A DNA stretch of 64,000 nucleotides from Sphaerisporangium rhizosphaerae (GCF_042665155.1 NZ_JBHTCG010000026.1:1-64000); one strand, 5' to 3'; positions 1 to 7,969 are shown, counted from the stretch's first letter. Program-made: numbers and translations. Notes: a model not told the origin generated them from the sequence alone.

Positions 1-611
1 ACAGCCCGCTGAAGGTCTCGGTCAACGTCGACCTGCCGGCCCGCCCCGAGGCCCCGGTCGAGTCCGCCGTCTACTTCGTGGTCAGCGAACTGCTCACCAA
101 CGCCAGCAGGCACGGCGGCGGGCGCCATGTCGCGGTGGACATCAGCCGGCGCGGTCCCGCCCTGCGCATCACGGTCATCGACGACGGTCAGGGCGGCGCC
201 GACCCTTCGCGTGGCAGCGGCCTGCGCGGCATCGAGCGGCGGGTGGCCGCGTTCGACGGCGTGCTGGCGCTGTACAGCCCAGTGGGAGGTCCGACCACGG
301 CCAGCGTCGACATCCCTCGCGCCTTCGCCGGGCACGCCGCGTGCCGCGTCACCCTGCCGCCCTGGAAACACAGGCTGATGGCAGTGTGCTGGGGCTTGAT
401 GTGGCTGCCGTTGTTCCCGCAGGGCCTCGTCGCGGCGGGTTTCAAGATCTTCGACGCCGATGAGCGCAGCTGGTTCCTCGCGCTCTACCTGCCTGAAGTG
501 TTCCAGTGGCCCGCCATCATCGGCATGATCGTGCTCGGAGTCGCCATGGCCGTCACCGCCTACGGCCTCACCCAGGAGATCAAGAGGGCCGAGGCCGGAG
601 CGGCCGCGTGA
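1..611 (+). CDS. Sensor histidine kinase, C-terminal part (5' end outside window)
   Basis: The frame is open from base 3, so the start lies upstream and 202 C-terminal residues are visible. They contain a GHKL ATPase domain: an N-box ELLTNASRHG (fragment residues 29-38), a G1-like DDGQGG and a G2-like GSGLRGIERR, the pattern of NarL/DesK-type kinases that phosphorylate LuxR-type regulators. Where such kinases normally end there are about 90 more residues with two likely membrane segments (about 125-147 and 168-189), an unusual position. The stop overlaps the next start (GTGA), and that gene is a response regulator, so this is a two-component pair. The signal is unknown. Confidence 0.85.
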   Translation, partial: SPLKVSVNVDLPARPEAPVESAVYFVVSELLTNASRHGGGRHVAVDISRRGPALRITVIDDGQGGADPSRGSGLRGIERRVAAFDGVLALYSPVGGPTTASVDIPRAFAGHAACRVTLPPWKHRLMAVCWGLMWLPLFPQGLVAAGFKIFDADERSWFLALYLPEVFQWPAIIGMIVLGVAMAVTAYGLTQEIKRAEAGAAA

Positions 612-1261
612 GGGTCGTTCTGGCCGAAGATCTCTACCTCCTCCGCGACGGCCTGGTCCGCCTGCTGCAGGCCCACGGGTTCGAGATCGTCGCGGCGGTC
701 GAGTCGGGGCCCGAGCTGCTCAGGGCCCTGCTCGACGAGCGTCCCGAGGTGGCCGTGGTCGACGTGCGGCTGCCGCCCACCTTCACCGACGAGGGGTTGC
801 AGGCGGCGCTGGCGGCCCGCCGCTCCATCCCCGGCCTCCCGGTGCTCGTCCTGTCCCAGCACGTCGAGCAGCTCTACGCCAGAGAGCTCCTCGCCGACGG
901 CACGGGCGGGGTGGGTTATCTGCTCAAAGACCGCGTCTTCAACTCCGCGCAGTTCATTGACGCGGTACGGCGGGTGGCAGGGGGCGGCACCGCCATGGAT
1001 CCCGATGTCATCGCCAAGCTGCTGGCCAGCAACGCCCGCCACGAGCCGCTGGGCCGGCTCAGCCCGCGCGAGCGCGAGGTGCTCGAGCTCATGGCCGAGG
1101 GCAGGTCGAACGCCGCCATCGCGCAGCGCCTGTTCCTCAGCGAGAGCGCAGTGGCCAAGCACACCGCGAACATCTTCGCCAAGCTCGATCTGGCCGTGTC
1201 CGACGACGACAACCGCCGCGTCCTCGCCGTCCTCGCCTACCTCAACGGCACCCGAGCCTGA
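608..1261 (+). CDS. LuxR/NarL-family response regulator
   Basis: This 217-aa protein is the DNA-binding partner of the upstream kinase. The receiver domain (about 1-120) shows acidic residues E7/D8, the likely phospho-acceptor D52 in VVDVRLPP, and the conserved lysine in GYLLKDR. The C-terminal part (about 145-205) is a GerE/LuxR helix-turn-helix with LSPREREVLELMAEG and NAAIAQRLFLSESAVAKH. I chose the GTG at 608 because the protein then begins directly at the receiver (MRVVLAED) and overlaps the kinase stop by four bases, implying translational coupling. Target genes are not evident in the window. Confidence 0.9.
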   Translation: MRVVLAEDLYLLRDGLVRLLQAHGFEIVAAVESGPELLRALLDERPEVAVVDVRLPPTFTDEGLQAALAARRSIPGLPVLVLSQHVEQLYARELLADGTGGVGYLLKDRVFNSAQFIDAVRRVAGGGTAMDPDVIAKLLASNARHEPLGRLSPREREVLELMAEGRSNAAIAQRLFLSESAVAKHTANIFAKLDLAVSDDDNRRVLAVLAYLNGTRA

Positions 1262-1489
1262 CCCCTCGACACGCGGGGAGAAGGGCCCGGGCTGAGCCGA
1301 GGCGGTGCTCGTTCAGGTGGTTCGGGCAGGTCAGGGGGCGCCGATGGTGATCGGTCGGGTATGGGTCCTTGGAGGGGAGGGCGGTTCGCCCAAGTTGGGC
1401 GGGGGTGATGGTGCTTGCTCAACGGGTAAATGTCCCACCCAGGCGCTACCTTGCTGGAAAGCAGACGTGAGCGAAGGGGATGGATCAGG

Positions 1490-2584
1490 GTGAAGTTCCA
1501 GGTGGACCGCGATGTCCTCGCCGACGCGGTGGCATGGAGCGCCCGGACGCTGCCGGGCCGTCCTGCGATGCCCGTCCTGTCCGGCATCCTGCTGGAGGCG
1601 CTCGACGACAGCCTCACGCTCTCGGTGTTCGACTACGACGTCTCGGCCCGTGCCGTGATCGACGCCGAGGTCGCCGAGCCGGGCAAGGTGCTGATCCCCG
1701 GCCGGGTGCTGGCCGAGATCACCCGCAGCCTGCCGGGGGAGCCCGTGCAGATCGTCACCTCCGGCGCCGAGGCCGTGCTCACCTGCGGCGGAGCCGAGTT
1801 CGGCCTGCTCACCCTCCCGGTGGAGGACTTCCCCACGCTCCCCGCCATGCCGCCCAGGGCCGGCGCGGTCGGGGGCGGCGTCTTCGCCGCGGCCGTCGCC
1901 CAGGTGGCGGTGGCCGCCAGCCGCGACCTGACCCTCCCCATGCTCACCGGCATCCGCATGGACATCGACGGCGCCAACGTCTCCCTGGCGGCCACCGACC
2001 GCTACCGCATCGCGGCCCGCGACTTCCTGTGGCACTCCGAGGAGCCCGACCAGCGGGCCGCGGTCATGGTGCCCGCCCGGGTCATGGTGGAGGTGGGCCG
2101 CTCCCTGCGCGCCGGGGAGGTGTCGATCGGCTTCGACGCGGGAGTCGCCGGGTTCGAGTGCGCGGGGCGCACGACCACCGTCCGTCTGCTGGACGAGCAG
2201 TTCATCGACTACCGGGCGCGCCTCGCCGAGACCTGGGCGATCCGCGCCGATGTCACGGTGGCGCCTTTTGTCGAGGCCATCAAGCGCGTCGCCCTGGTCG
2301 CCGAGCGGCACACCGCGATCAGGCTGTCGTTCACGCAGGGGCAGGTGCTGGTGCAGGCCGGCGGCGGCGAGATCGGCCGGGGCGCCGAGGCGGTGGCCGC
2401 CGATCTGGAAGGCGACGACATCCAGATCGCCTTCCAGCCGCACTACCTGCTCGACGGCCTGGCCGGGGTGGAGACCGAGAAGGCGAGCATCCACATGGCC
2501 TCGCCCACCCGGCCGTCCCTGATCACCGACGAGGGCGACGACCCTGCGTTCCGGTATCTGGTGATGTCGCTGCGCCTGGCCTGA
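1490..2584 (+). CDS. dnaN: DNA polymerase III beta-clamp (DnaN) homologue, probable second copy
   Basis: The 364-aa product has the length and three-domain layout of the sliding clamp that tethers DNA polymerase. Recognisable stretches are MPVLSGILLEA near the start, LPVEDFPTLPAMP in the first domain, ATDRYRIAARDF in the second, and the hydrophobic end YLVMSLRLA. The GTG at 1490 is preceded by a purine-rich AAGGGGA. The usual dnaN lies beside dnaA and recF; none of those is here, so this is likely a paralogue, as many actinomycetes have (inference). It could act in repair or be a spare clamp. The gene stands alone, and a decayed copy of its 3' end follows it. Confidence 0.88.
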   Translation: MKFQVDRDVLADAVAWSARTLPGRPAMPVLSGILLEALDDSLTLSVFDYDVSARAVIDAEVAEPGKVLIPGRVLAEITRSLPGEPVQIVTSGAEAVLTCGGAEFGLLTLPVEDFPTLPAMPPRAGAVGGGVFAAAVAQVAVAASRDLTLPMLTGIRMDIDGANVSLAATDRYRIAARDFLWHSEEPDQRAAVMVPARVMVEVGRSLRAGEVSIGFDAGVAGFECAGRTTTVRLLDEQFIDYRARLAETWAIRADVTVAPFVEAIKRVALVAERHTAIRLSFTQGQVLVQAGGGEIGRGAEAVAADLEGDDIQIAFQPHYLLDGLAGVETEKASIHMASPTRPSLITDEGDDPAFRYLVMSLRLA

Positions 2585-2701
2585 GGCCGGCCGGCCTTCT
2601 GGGCCGAGGCCGCTTACCACCGACCAGGGCGGTGACCCGGCGTTCCGGTATTGAGTGAGGTCGCGCGCCTGCACGGGGCAGGCTGCGGCCGGCCTTCGGG
2701 G
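2521..2701 (+). repeat. Diverged tandem duplication of the clamp-gene 3' end
   Basis: Bases 2521-2603 (last codons and stop of the clamp gene) and about 2613-2701 can be aligned at an offset of roughly 94 bases. Shared blocks include GCGTTCCGGTAT / GCGTTCCGGTAT, TGATGTCGCTGCGCCTG versus TGAGGTCGCGCGCCTG, and GGCCGGCCTTC in both. The second copy is no longer in frame. It looks like a decayed local duplication. Confidence 0.6.
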
Positions 2702-2707
2702 CGGCGG

Positions 2708-3397
2708 TCAGTCCAGAAGTTCGGGGGTCTCGGTGAGGGCGATCGCGATGTGCTCCATGCACGCGTGTCCCGCGCGCTCGGCGGCGGCGGCGTCACCGGA
2801 GGCGATGGCACGGGCGATGGCGTCGTGCGGGATATGGCCGTTCTGCAGGGGCGCGCCCGCGGCGGCGATGCTGGCGCGCAGCGCCGCGGAGAAGTCCTTG
2901 TACAGCTCGATCAGCACGCGGTTGTGCGTGGCCTCGACCACCGAGACGTGGAAGGCCAGGTCGGCCTCCACGAAGGCGTCGACCTCGCCCTCGGCCCACG
3001 CCTCCTCGCGGCGGAGCAGGGCGGCCTCGATCAGCTCGATGTCACCCTCGGTACGGCGGACGGCCGCGAGCCGGGCGGCCTCGACCTCGAGCGCGCGGCG
3101 CACCTCGAGGATCTCCAGATGCTCGGCGGTCCGCAGGCGCCGCGCCATGGCCCCTGAGAGCTCGCTGGTGGCGCGCACGTACGTGCCGTCACCCTGGCGG
3201 CATTCGAGCAGGCCGGCGTGGGTGAGCGCGCGCACCGCCTCACGCACGGTGTTGCGGCCGACGCCGAGCTGCTCAGCGAGGACGGTCTCCGTAGGGATCT
3301 TGGCGTTGAGACGCCAGGATCCAGAGGTGATCTGCTCTTTGAGCTGCTCGATCACCTGGTCGACGAGGGAAGCCCGCTGCGCCGTACGCAGACTCAC
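2708..3397 (-). CDS. GntR-family regulator, FadR subfamily
   Basis: This 229-aa repressor-type protein has an N-terminal winged helix (about 10-75; ELLGVGRNT-like stretch LAEQLGVGRNTVREAVRAL) and an all-helical FCD ligand-binding domain with spaced His/Asp residues (DLAFHVSVVEATHN, HIPHDAIA, HACMEH) that commonly bind a metal and a carboxylate ligand. The GTG at 3397 is chosen because GGAGGAGG lies six bases upstream; an in-frame start 24 bases earlier would lie within this promoter-like region. An inverted repeat just upstream (3418-3444) is a likely autoregulatory operator. No obvious catabolic target gene adjoins it. Confidence 0.88.
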   Translation of the reverse strand: MSLRTAQRASLVDQVIEQLKEQITSGSWRLNAKIPTETVLAEQLGVGRNTVREAVRALTHAGLLECRQGDGTYVRATSELSGAMARRLRTAEHLEILEVRRALEVEAARLAAVRRTEGDIELIEAALLRREEAWAEGEVDAFVEADLAFHVSVVEATHNRVLIELYKDFSAALRASIAAAGAPLQNGHIPHDAIARAIASGDAAAAERAGHACMEHIAIALTETPELLD

Positions 3398-3414
3398 AGT
3401 CTGCCTCCTCCGGG

Positions 3415-3450
3415 TAACCAATCATCCTACGAGTCAATGATTGGTCGACC
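3415..3450. promoter_or_regulatory. Candidate GntR operator
   Basis: CCAATCAT (3418-3425) and ATGATTGG (3437-3444) form a perfect 8-bp inverted repeat with 11 bases between. The match extends outward with one gap (GGTAACC on one side, GGTCGACC on the other), giving TGGT...ACC half-sites like those of FadR-type proteins. It starts about 20 bases upstream of the regulator's GTG, so autoregulation is likely. Confidence 0.6.
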
Positions 3451-3459
3451 TTATTTATT

Positions 3460-3492
3460 CCAGGGCCCCGCGGCCAAATCCGGGGGCCCTGG
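3460..3492 (-). terminator. Hairpin terminator for the TPR/XRE gene
   Basis: CCAGGGCCCC (3460-3469) and GGGGCCCTGG (3483-3492) make a perfect 10-bp stem with a 13-base loop, directly after the stop of the minus-strand gene ending at 3501. Confidence 0.65.
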
Positions 3493-3500
3493 TTGGAGGC

Positions 3501-4832
3501 CTACCGTGCGAAGACCGTCGCGGTGACGGCGCCGGCCACGGTCGACCTGACCCCGACCGCTTCGAGTGCCTTACGATACGCGCGCGTCTGTCGCCCGCGG
3601 TCACCGGCCTTGCCCCACAGGTCGCCCAGCTCGCGCCAGACCTCGGCGATCTCGCGGTCGCGGACCGCGCCCGAGGACGGCACCGCGATCAGGGCGTCGC
3701 CCGCGCGCTCAAGGTGGCCCCTGACCGCGTCGTCGGACCGTGCCAAAGCACTCTCGGCGAGCACCAGGTGGGCCGAGGCCCTCATGGTGCGGGGCTCGTC
3801 GGCGAACAGCTCCAGCGCCTTGGCCGCCAGCTCGTCGGCGCCGCGGCCGTCCCCGGAGCGCAAGTGCACCCGGGCGAGAACGACCAGGCTGTGCGCGTAC
3901 TCCACCGACTCGGCGGGCAGCACGGAGAAGACCTCCGAGGCGCGGGAGACCAGCGCGTCGGAGTGCTCCCTGCTGGACCGTGCGGCGGAGATCTCGGCCC
4001 AACGCATGGCGATCTTCGCCATCTGGACCGCGACGCGGGCGGGCCGCCCGGCCGCCAGCGCGTCGTCGGCGAACTGCACCGCGAGCGCGGAGTCCTCGCC
4101 CTCGGCGGCCGACACGCTGGCCTGCCAGAGCGAGAGGATCTCGGTCGTGCGGTCGTCCGGCACCGGCACGCCCGTGACCTCGAGCACGTGCTCGACGTAC
4201 GAGAGCCCGATCTCGGCGTCGGCGAGCGCCGCGGCCAGGTCGACCGACACCTCGCCGTGGAACAGTGACAGTTGTGTCACCTGCTCCAGCGCCTTGGCGC
4301 CGAGGTCGCGGGCGCGCATGATGTCGCCGGCCTTGTGGTAGCACCGGCACAGCGCGACCGTGAGCGGAAGGTCGGCCAGCCGCTCGGGGTGCGCGGCGGC
4401 CTCGCGGCGAAGCCGCTCGTACGCCTCGACCGCGCGGCCGAGCTTGCCCTGCGCCTCCAGCGCACGCGCACGGCCGAGCCGTGCGTGCGCGGCGAGCAGC
4501 GCGTTGTCCTCTCCGGCGGCCTTGACGATGTCACCGAAGCGGTCGGCGGCGAGGGCCGCGTCCCCGTGGTGCAGCTCCAGCTCGGCATGGCGCAGGCCGA
4601 GCTCGGTGTCGATGCGCTGGCGCGGTTCGATCCCGTGGAGCAGGAACTCGGTGGTGCATCCAAGGCGCTCCGCGAGAAGGCGGGCGACCACCGGCGTCGG
4701 CGTGCGCTTGCCGGACTCGATGAGTGAGACATAACTGTCGGAGAGGTCGGGTCCGGCCAGCTGGGCCTGAGACATACGCCTGCTCAGACGCAGCCCGCGG
4801 ACGCGATCACCGATGGTTCCCTGACTCGGCAT
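3501..4832 (-). CDS. XRE-family regulator with TPR-like C-terminal region
   Basis: This 443-aa protein begins with a short Cro/C1-type helix-turn-helix (about residues 5-60; RVRGLRLSRRMSQAQLAGP and SDSYVSLIESGKRTP). The rest is helical and alanine-rich with repeated A-x-x-Y/A-E patterns typical of TPR arrays (AVEAYERLRREAAAHP, ALFADEP-like segments, TRAYRKALEAV at the end). Such proteins are usually regulators that respond to a peptide or protein partner bound by the TPR part. The ATG at 4832 gives the conserved start right before the HTH; a longer frame upstream has no homologous-looking sequence. It is transcribed alone, bracketed by two strong hairpins. Confidence 0.82.
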   Translation of the reverse strand: MPSQGTIGDRVRGLRLSRRMSQAQLAGPDLSDSYVSLIESGKRTPTPVVARLLAERLGCTTEFLLHGIEPRQRIDTELGLRHAELELHHGDAALAADRFGDIVKAAGEDNALLAAHARLGRARALEAQGKLGRAVEAYERLRREAAAHPERLADLPLTVALCRCYHKAGDIMRARDLGAKALEQVTQLSLFHGEVSVDLAAALADAEIGLSYVEHVLEVTGVPVPDDRTTEILSLWQASVSAAEGEDSALAVQFADDALAAGRPARVAVQMAKIAMRWAEISAARSSREHSDALVSRASEVFSVLPAESVEYAHSLVVLARVHLRSGDGRGADELAAKALELFADEPRTMRASAHLVLAESALARSDDAVRGHLERAGDALIAVPSSGAVRDREIAEVWRELGDLWGKAGDRGRQTRAYRKALEAVGVRSTVAGAVTATVFAR

Positions 4833-4913
4833 GTGATCTCTTAAGGCGATGTTATGGTCAATGGTCTCGCCATGATGGCACGAAGCAGCCGAATCGGGTA
4901 TACCCACGTCAAG

Positions 4914-4950
4914 AATCCCGAGGGGCAAGTCTGTCTCACCCCTCGGGATT
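4914..4950 (-). terminator. Hairpin terminator for the PH-domain gene
   Basis: AATCCCGAGGGG (4914-4925) and CCCCTCGGGATT (4939-4950) form a perfect 12-bp stem with a 13-base loop, 16 bases beyond the stop of the minus-strand gene ending at 4966. Confidence 0.7.
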
Positions 4951-4965
4951 CAGGACGAACCCGGA

Positions 4966-5493
4966 CTAATCGTCGTCGTCAGAACTGGGAAAGAGCATCT
5001 GGCAAACCTCGAGGTACAAGGTCTCCGGATACGGAATGAAGGGGACGGTCGAGAGCGCCTGGTCCTGACCGGCGGACTCCAGGACGAACTCGCCGTAACC
5101 GAGCATGCGGCCGAGCAATGAGCGCTGGAAGCTCATGTCGGTCACCTTGCCGAGTGGCATCATCGCCACCCGGCGAGTGATCAAACCGGTGGTAAGGAGC
5201 ATGCGTTTGGACGTCACCACGAAGTAGTCGACGGACCACTCGGCCACTTTCCACACGAAGCGAATGAGTAAGAGAAGCCACGCCCACCAGACGATCACCA
5301 GTGCCTGGGCTCCTTGGTTCTCGCCCAGCCACTTGCTCAGCAGCCCCGCCAGGACCAGGCCGCCGAAGACCTCGGCGACCGGTCGCAGCAGCACGGCCGG
5401 GTGGCGCCGCACCATGATGACCTGGTGTTCGTGGGGCAGAAGGTAACGATTGACCGACGACGGAGCAGAGTCCCCGTGGGTCACAAGTCTCAT
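4966..5493 (-). CDS. PH-domain membrane protein (bacterial PH, YdbT-like)
   Basis: This 175-aa protein has a soluble N-terminus, two adjacent hydrophobic segments (about 38-55 and 63-82; EVFGGLVLAGLL and VIVWWAWLLLLIRFVW) and then a bacterial PH-like fold in which DYFVVTSKRMLLTTGLITRRVAMMPLGKVTD is the hallmark strand pattern (quoted here only for its first 20 positions: DYFVVTSKRMLLTTGLITRR). It ends in four aspartates. Function in the family is unknown; they are usually anchored at the inner face of the membrane. It overlaps the preceding small membrane protein gene by ATGA, so the two are translated together and may act together. Confidence 0.85.
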   Translation of the reverse strand: MRLVTHGDSAPSSVNRYLLPHEHQVIMVRRHPAVLLRPVAEVFGGLVLAGLLSKWLGENQGAQALVIVWWAWLLLLIRFVWKVAEWSVDYFVVTSKRMLLTTGLITRRVAMMPLGKVTDMSFQRSLLGRMLGYGEFVLESAGQDQALSTVPFIPYPETLYLEVCQMLFPSSDDDD

Positions 5494-5681
5494 GTCAGCT
5501 TCGCGACGAATAGCGCCAGCGAATCCGCGGCGTTCACCACAGTGTCCATTGCTCCTCTGACCGCGCTAGCCGCGTCAGCCGGTCTGGTGAACAGGTAGAA
5601 AGCCACAAACGCGATGGCTGCGTACGTTAGAACCTTCTTGACCTGCACTGCCGCCTCCGTTAACCAACTCACCCACTGCAC
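5490..5681 (-). CDS. Small membrane protein (63 aa), unknown function
   Basis: The 63-aa product has one clear hydrophobic helix (about 18-33, VLTYAAIAFVAFYLF) between a short amphipathic N-terminus and a helical tail (RGAMDTVVNAADSLALFVAKL). I do not recognise a named family. It precedes the PH-domain gene with a four-base ATGA overlap. The composition and codon use match the neighbours, so I regard it as real. A role as a partner of the PH-domain protein is inference from coupling only. Confidence 0.7.
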   Translation of the reverse strand: MQWVSWLTEAAVQVKKVLTYAAIAFVAFYLFTRPADAASAVRGAMDTVVNAADSLALFVAKLT

Positions 5682-5726
5682 CCACCGTATACATTACCCA
5701 GCTGATTCGCTCGGTAAAGGCATCCC

Positions 5727-5748
5727 GACCCCACAGTCTTTAGGGGTC
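5727..5748 (-). terminator. Small hairpin after the 72-aa gene
   Basis: GACCCC (5727-5732) and GGGGTC (5743-5748) pair across a 10-base loop, 16 bases beyond the stop at 5764. The stem is short, so attenuation or termination is only plausible. Confidence 0.45.
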
Positions 5749-5763
5749 TGGATGTGACCTGCG

Positions 5764-5982
5764 TCACCCTTGCTCGCCGGCGACCGCGGCCAGCACCTGG
5801 AGGTGCTTGCGCGCGATGCGCTCGACGAGGCTCGGGTACGCGTAACCAGTGACCTCCATCGCGCCGTGGTGCGCCGCCTCTACGCAGCGTGTCACCGTCG
5901 CGGCGGGATGAACCCCGGCGAACTCGACCTTCAGCGCGGTCTCGACCTGTGTGTAGGCGTCAATATCCGGCAGTTGGTCCAT
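5764..5982 (-). CDS. 72-aa helical protein resembling three-helix-bundle dimerization proteins
   Basis: This 72-aa soluble protein (MDQLPDIDAY start) has the spacing F..V.P..V...V.AAHH......Y.P.LVERIAR..L seen in small actinobacterial proteins named for a three-helix-bundle dimerization domain. That assignment is from memory of the pattern. Functions are unknown; many stand beside regulators. The start at 5982 is chosen because the upstream extension is low-complexity and because a promoter-like TTGACA and a palindrome lie at 6025-6090. It is separated from upp upstream by 133 bases. Confidence 0.7.
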   Translation of the reverse strand: MDQLPDIDAYTQVETALKVEFAGVHPAATVTRCVEAAHHGAMEVTGYAYPSLVERIARKHLQVLAAVAGEQG

Positions 5983-6024
5983 CGCTCTCCCAGGTGTGCG
6001 TCCACGGCCCCGCGGGGGCCGGGA

Positions 6025-6090
6025 ACACAGTGACATTGTCATCACTCTGTGTACCCTCTGAAACACAGTATGTAACGAAGGGTGTGTCAA
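6025..6090 (-). promoter_or_regulatory. Promoter and nested palindrome ahead of the 72-aa gene
   Basis: On the minus strand a consensus TTGACA lies at 6090-6085. Downstream, ACACAG (6025-6030) and CTGTGT (6047-6052) flank TGACATTGTCA (6031-6041), itself an inverted repeat. The nested palindromes overlap the expected initiation region, as a repressor site would. No good -10 hexamer was found. Confidence 0.45.
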
Positions 6091-6115
6091 CCTGGGGACG
6101 AAGAAGGAAAAAGAA

Positions 6116-6754
6116 TCAGACGACGCCGTACAGGCGGTCTCCCGCGTCGCCCAAGCCGGGGACGATGTAGCCGTGCTCGTTGAGCCGCTCGTCCAGGGCG
6201 GCGGTCACCACACGCACGGGGTTGCCCGAGTCGGTGAAGACCTGCTCCAGATATCGCAGCCCCTCGGGCGCGGCGAGCAGGCAGATGGCCGTGACGTCCT
6301 CGGCGCCGCGCTGGAACAGAAGCTGGATGGCCGCCGCGAGCGTGCCACCGGTGGCGAGCATGGGGTCGAGCACGTAGCACTGGCGGCCCGAGAGGTCTTC
6401 GGGCAGCCGGGTGGCGTAGGTCTCGGCCTTGAGGGTGCCCTCGTCGCGGATCATGCCGAGGAAGCCGACCTCGGCCGTGGGCAGCAGGCGGGTCATGCCG
6501 TCGAGCATGCCGAGGCCCGCGCGCAAGATCGGCACGACCAGGGGCGCGGGGCGGGCGAGCCGCACGCCGTGGGCGGGGGCCACCGGGGTGGTGACCGTCG
6601 CGTCGGTGACCCGTACGTCGCGCGTGGCCTCGTAGGCCAGCAGCGTGACCAGCTCGTCGGCGAGCCGCCGGAACGTGGGGGAGTCGGTGCGCACGTCCCT
6701 GAGAGCGGTCAGCTTGTGAGCGACCAGCGGGTGGTCAACGACGAGGGTCTTCAT
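6116..6754 (-). CDS. upp: Uracil phosphoribosyltransferase
   Basis: The 212-aa enzyme converts uracil and PRPP to UMP for pyrimidine salvage in the cytoplasm. It is the usual length for Upp. Visible motifs are MKTLVVDHPLVAHKLT at the start, PILRAGLGMLDG (uracil-side loop), the PRPP loop VLDPMLATGGT, and the C-terminal PGLGDAGDRLYG. The ATG at 6754 gives the conserved N-terminus; the longer open frame upstream overlaps the divergent gene's leader. It is divergent from the TadA-associated gene at 6933, with which it shares a 178-base promoter region. Confidence 0.96.
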   Translation of the reverse strand: MKTLVVDHPLVAHKLTALRDVRTDSPTFRRLADELVTLLAYEATRDVRVTDATVTTPVAPAHGVRLARPAPLVVPILRAGLGMLDGMTRLLPTAEVGFLGMIRDEGTLKAETYATRLPEDLSGRQCYVLDPMLATGGTLAAAIQLLFQRGAEDVTAICLLAAPEGLRYLEQVFTDSGNPVRVVTAALDERLNEHGYIVPGLGDAGDRLYGVV

Positions 6755-6932
6755 GGCTGCCAACGCTATCCTCTGCGCCCGGGTGAACGGTACGAGCGGC
6801 CCGGTAACCCCCATCACACCCCAAGCGGGTCGGGGGCGGCCGTTTTTGATCACAATTTGCCCGAGGGGCCTACGGGGCTCCAGTGATTCTGGGAGCATGG
6901 CCAACCGTGAGAACCGCGTCGGTGGAGCGAAG

Positions 6933-7421
6933 ATGACAGACGTAGATGCTCTTGACTTCGCCATCGTGGTCTACCGCGAGGACGACCGCTGGGAAGCCGA
7001 GATGTTGCCGGTGGGTCTCACCGCGGACCTCCACGGGCTGATCCACGCTCTCCGGCAGCAGCCGAGCATGGGCGCCACGATTGGCCTGGTCGCCGTTGGG
7101 GATGACTTCTTCGTGGCATTAAGGGTGTTCGGCGAGCGCGTCGACGTCTTCCTGTCCGACATCACCGCGTCGTGGGACTGGCCGCTCGCCCAGCAGGTGC
7201 TGGAGTACCTCGACGTCCCCGTGCCGGAGGAGGAGGAGCTCGACATGGTCCTCCCGGCCGGAGACCTGTCGATCTTCGCCGATCTGGGCCTCGACGAGAT
7301 GGAGCTGGGCGCCCTCTCCGGTGATCTCGAACTGCTTCCTGACGAGGTGCTCTCCAGCATCGCCGCGCGGCTGGGCTTCTCCCAGCCGTTTGAACGTGCC
7401 GTCGACTCAGCCATCGGCTGA
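6933..7421 (+). CDS. tRNA adenosine deaminase-associated protein, copy 1
   Basis: This 162-aa acidic protein belongs to the actinobacterial family found directly upstream of tadA. Typical segments are DFAIVVYREDDRWEAEMLP, VGDDFFVALRV, DWPLAQQVLEYLDVP and the acidic tail region with DLGLDEMELGALSGD. Its biochemical role is not established; the constant linkage suggests help for TadA or an unrelated regulatory job. The ATG at 6933 has GGTGGAG upstream at good spacing; an ATG at 6897 is possible but its GGGAG is too close. A paralogue follows after 17 bases, then tadA. Confidence 0.85.
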   Translation: MTDVDALDFAIVVYREDDRWEAEMLPVGLTADLHGLIHALRQQPSMGATIGLVAVGDDFFVALRVFGERVDVFLSDITASWDWPLAQQVLEYLDVPVPEEEELDMVLPAGDLSIFADLGLDEMELGALSGDLELLPDEVLSSIAARLGFSQPFERAVDSAIG

Positions 7422-7438
7422 CCTCGGGAGCCCCGATC

Positions 7439-7930
7439 ATGCCCTCGAGACCAACACACAGCGCTCTGTTCGCCGCGGCCTTCGTCCGCACGCCCCAGGG
7501 GTGGAGCGGCGCCGAGGTCGATCTCACCAACGCCGAGATCGCCGACGACCTGGGCGACGCCGTCCAGGACGCTCTGGGGCTGAACGGCGAGGAGCTCGCC
7601 CTGCTCTGCGTCGAGGTGGAGGACGAATGGTTCGCGCTCGTCCGCTACGACGACGACGCCGAGCCGCGCGCCTTCCTCTCCGACGCCCACGCGGCGGCCG
7701 CTGACGGCCTCGGCGAGCTGTTCAACGAGCTGGCCGGGGTCGTCGTCCCCGACAAGGAGGCCGATCTCGGCGTCCGTCCCGCCGGCGACTTCGAGTTGCT
7801 CAGCGACCTCGGCGTCAGCGCCGAGGAGCTTTTGGAGCTGAGCATGGAGGAGGGGGTGCTTCCCGCCGACACCCTCTCGGTCATCGCCGAGAAGCTCTCC
7901 TTCGCCGATGAGCTCGACCGGCTGCACTAG
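7439..7930 (+). CDS. tRNA adenosine deaminase-associated protein, copy 2
   Basis: This 163-aa protein is a diverged paralogue of the preceding one: both have an N-terminal strand pair (SALFAAAFVRTPQGW), a middle (CVEVEDEWFALVRYDDD) matching VGDDFFVALRVFGE in copy 1, and a C-terminal acidic helix pair with DFELLSDLGVSAEELLELS. GGGAG lies 9 bases before the ATG. It sits 39 bases upstream of tadA, so the three genes form one operon. Having two tandem copies is worth noting because a single copy would be enough to mark the locus. Confidence 0.85.
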   Translation: MPSRPTHSALFAAAFVRTPQGWSGAEVDLTNAEIADDLGDAVQDALGLNGEELALLCVEVEDEWFALVRYDDDAEPRAFLSDAHAAAADGLGELFNELAGVVVPDKEADLGVRPAGDFELLSDLGVSAEELLELSMEEGVLPADTLSVIAEKLSFADELDRLH

Positions 7931-7969
7931 CGCCTTCCCCCGCGCGGCCTCGCCGGCGGGCCCGCGGCC

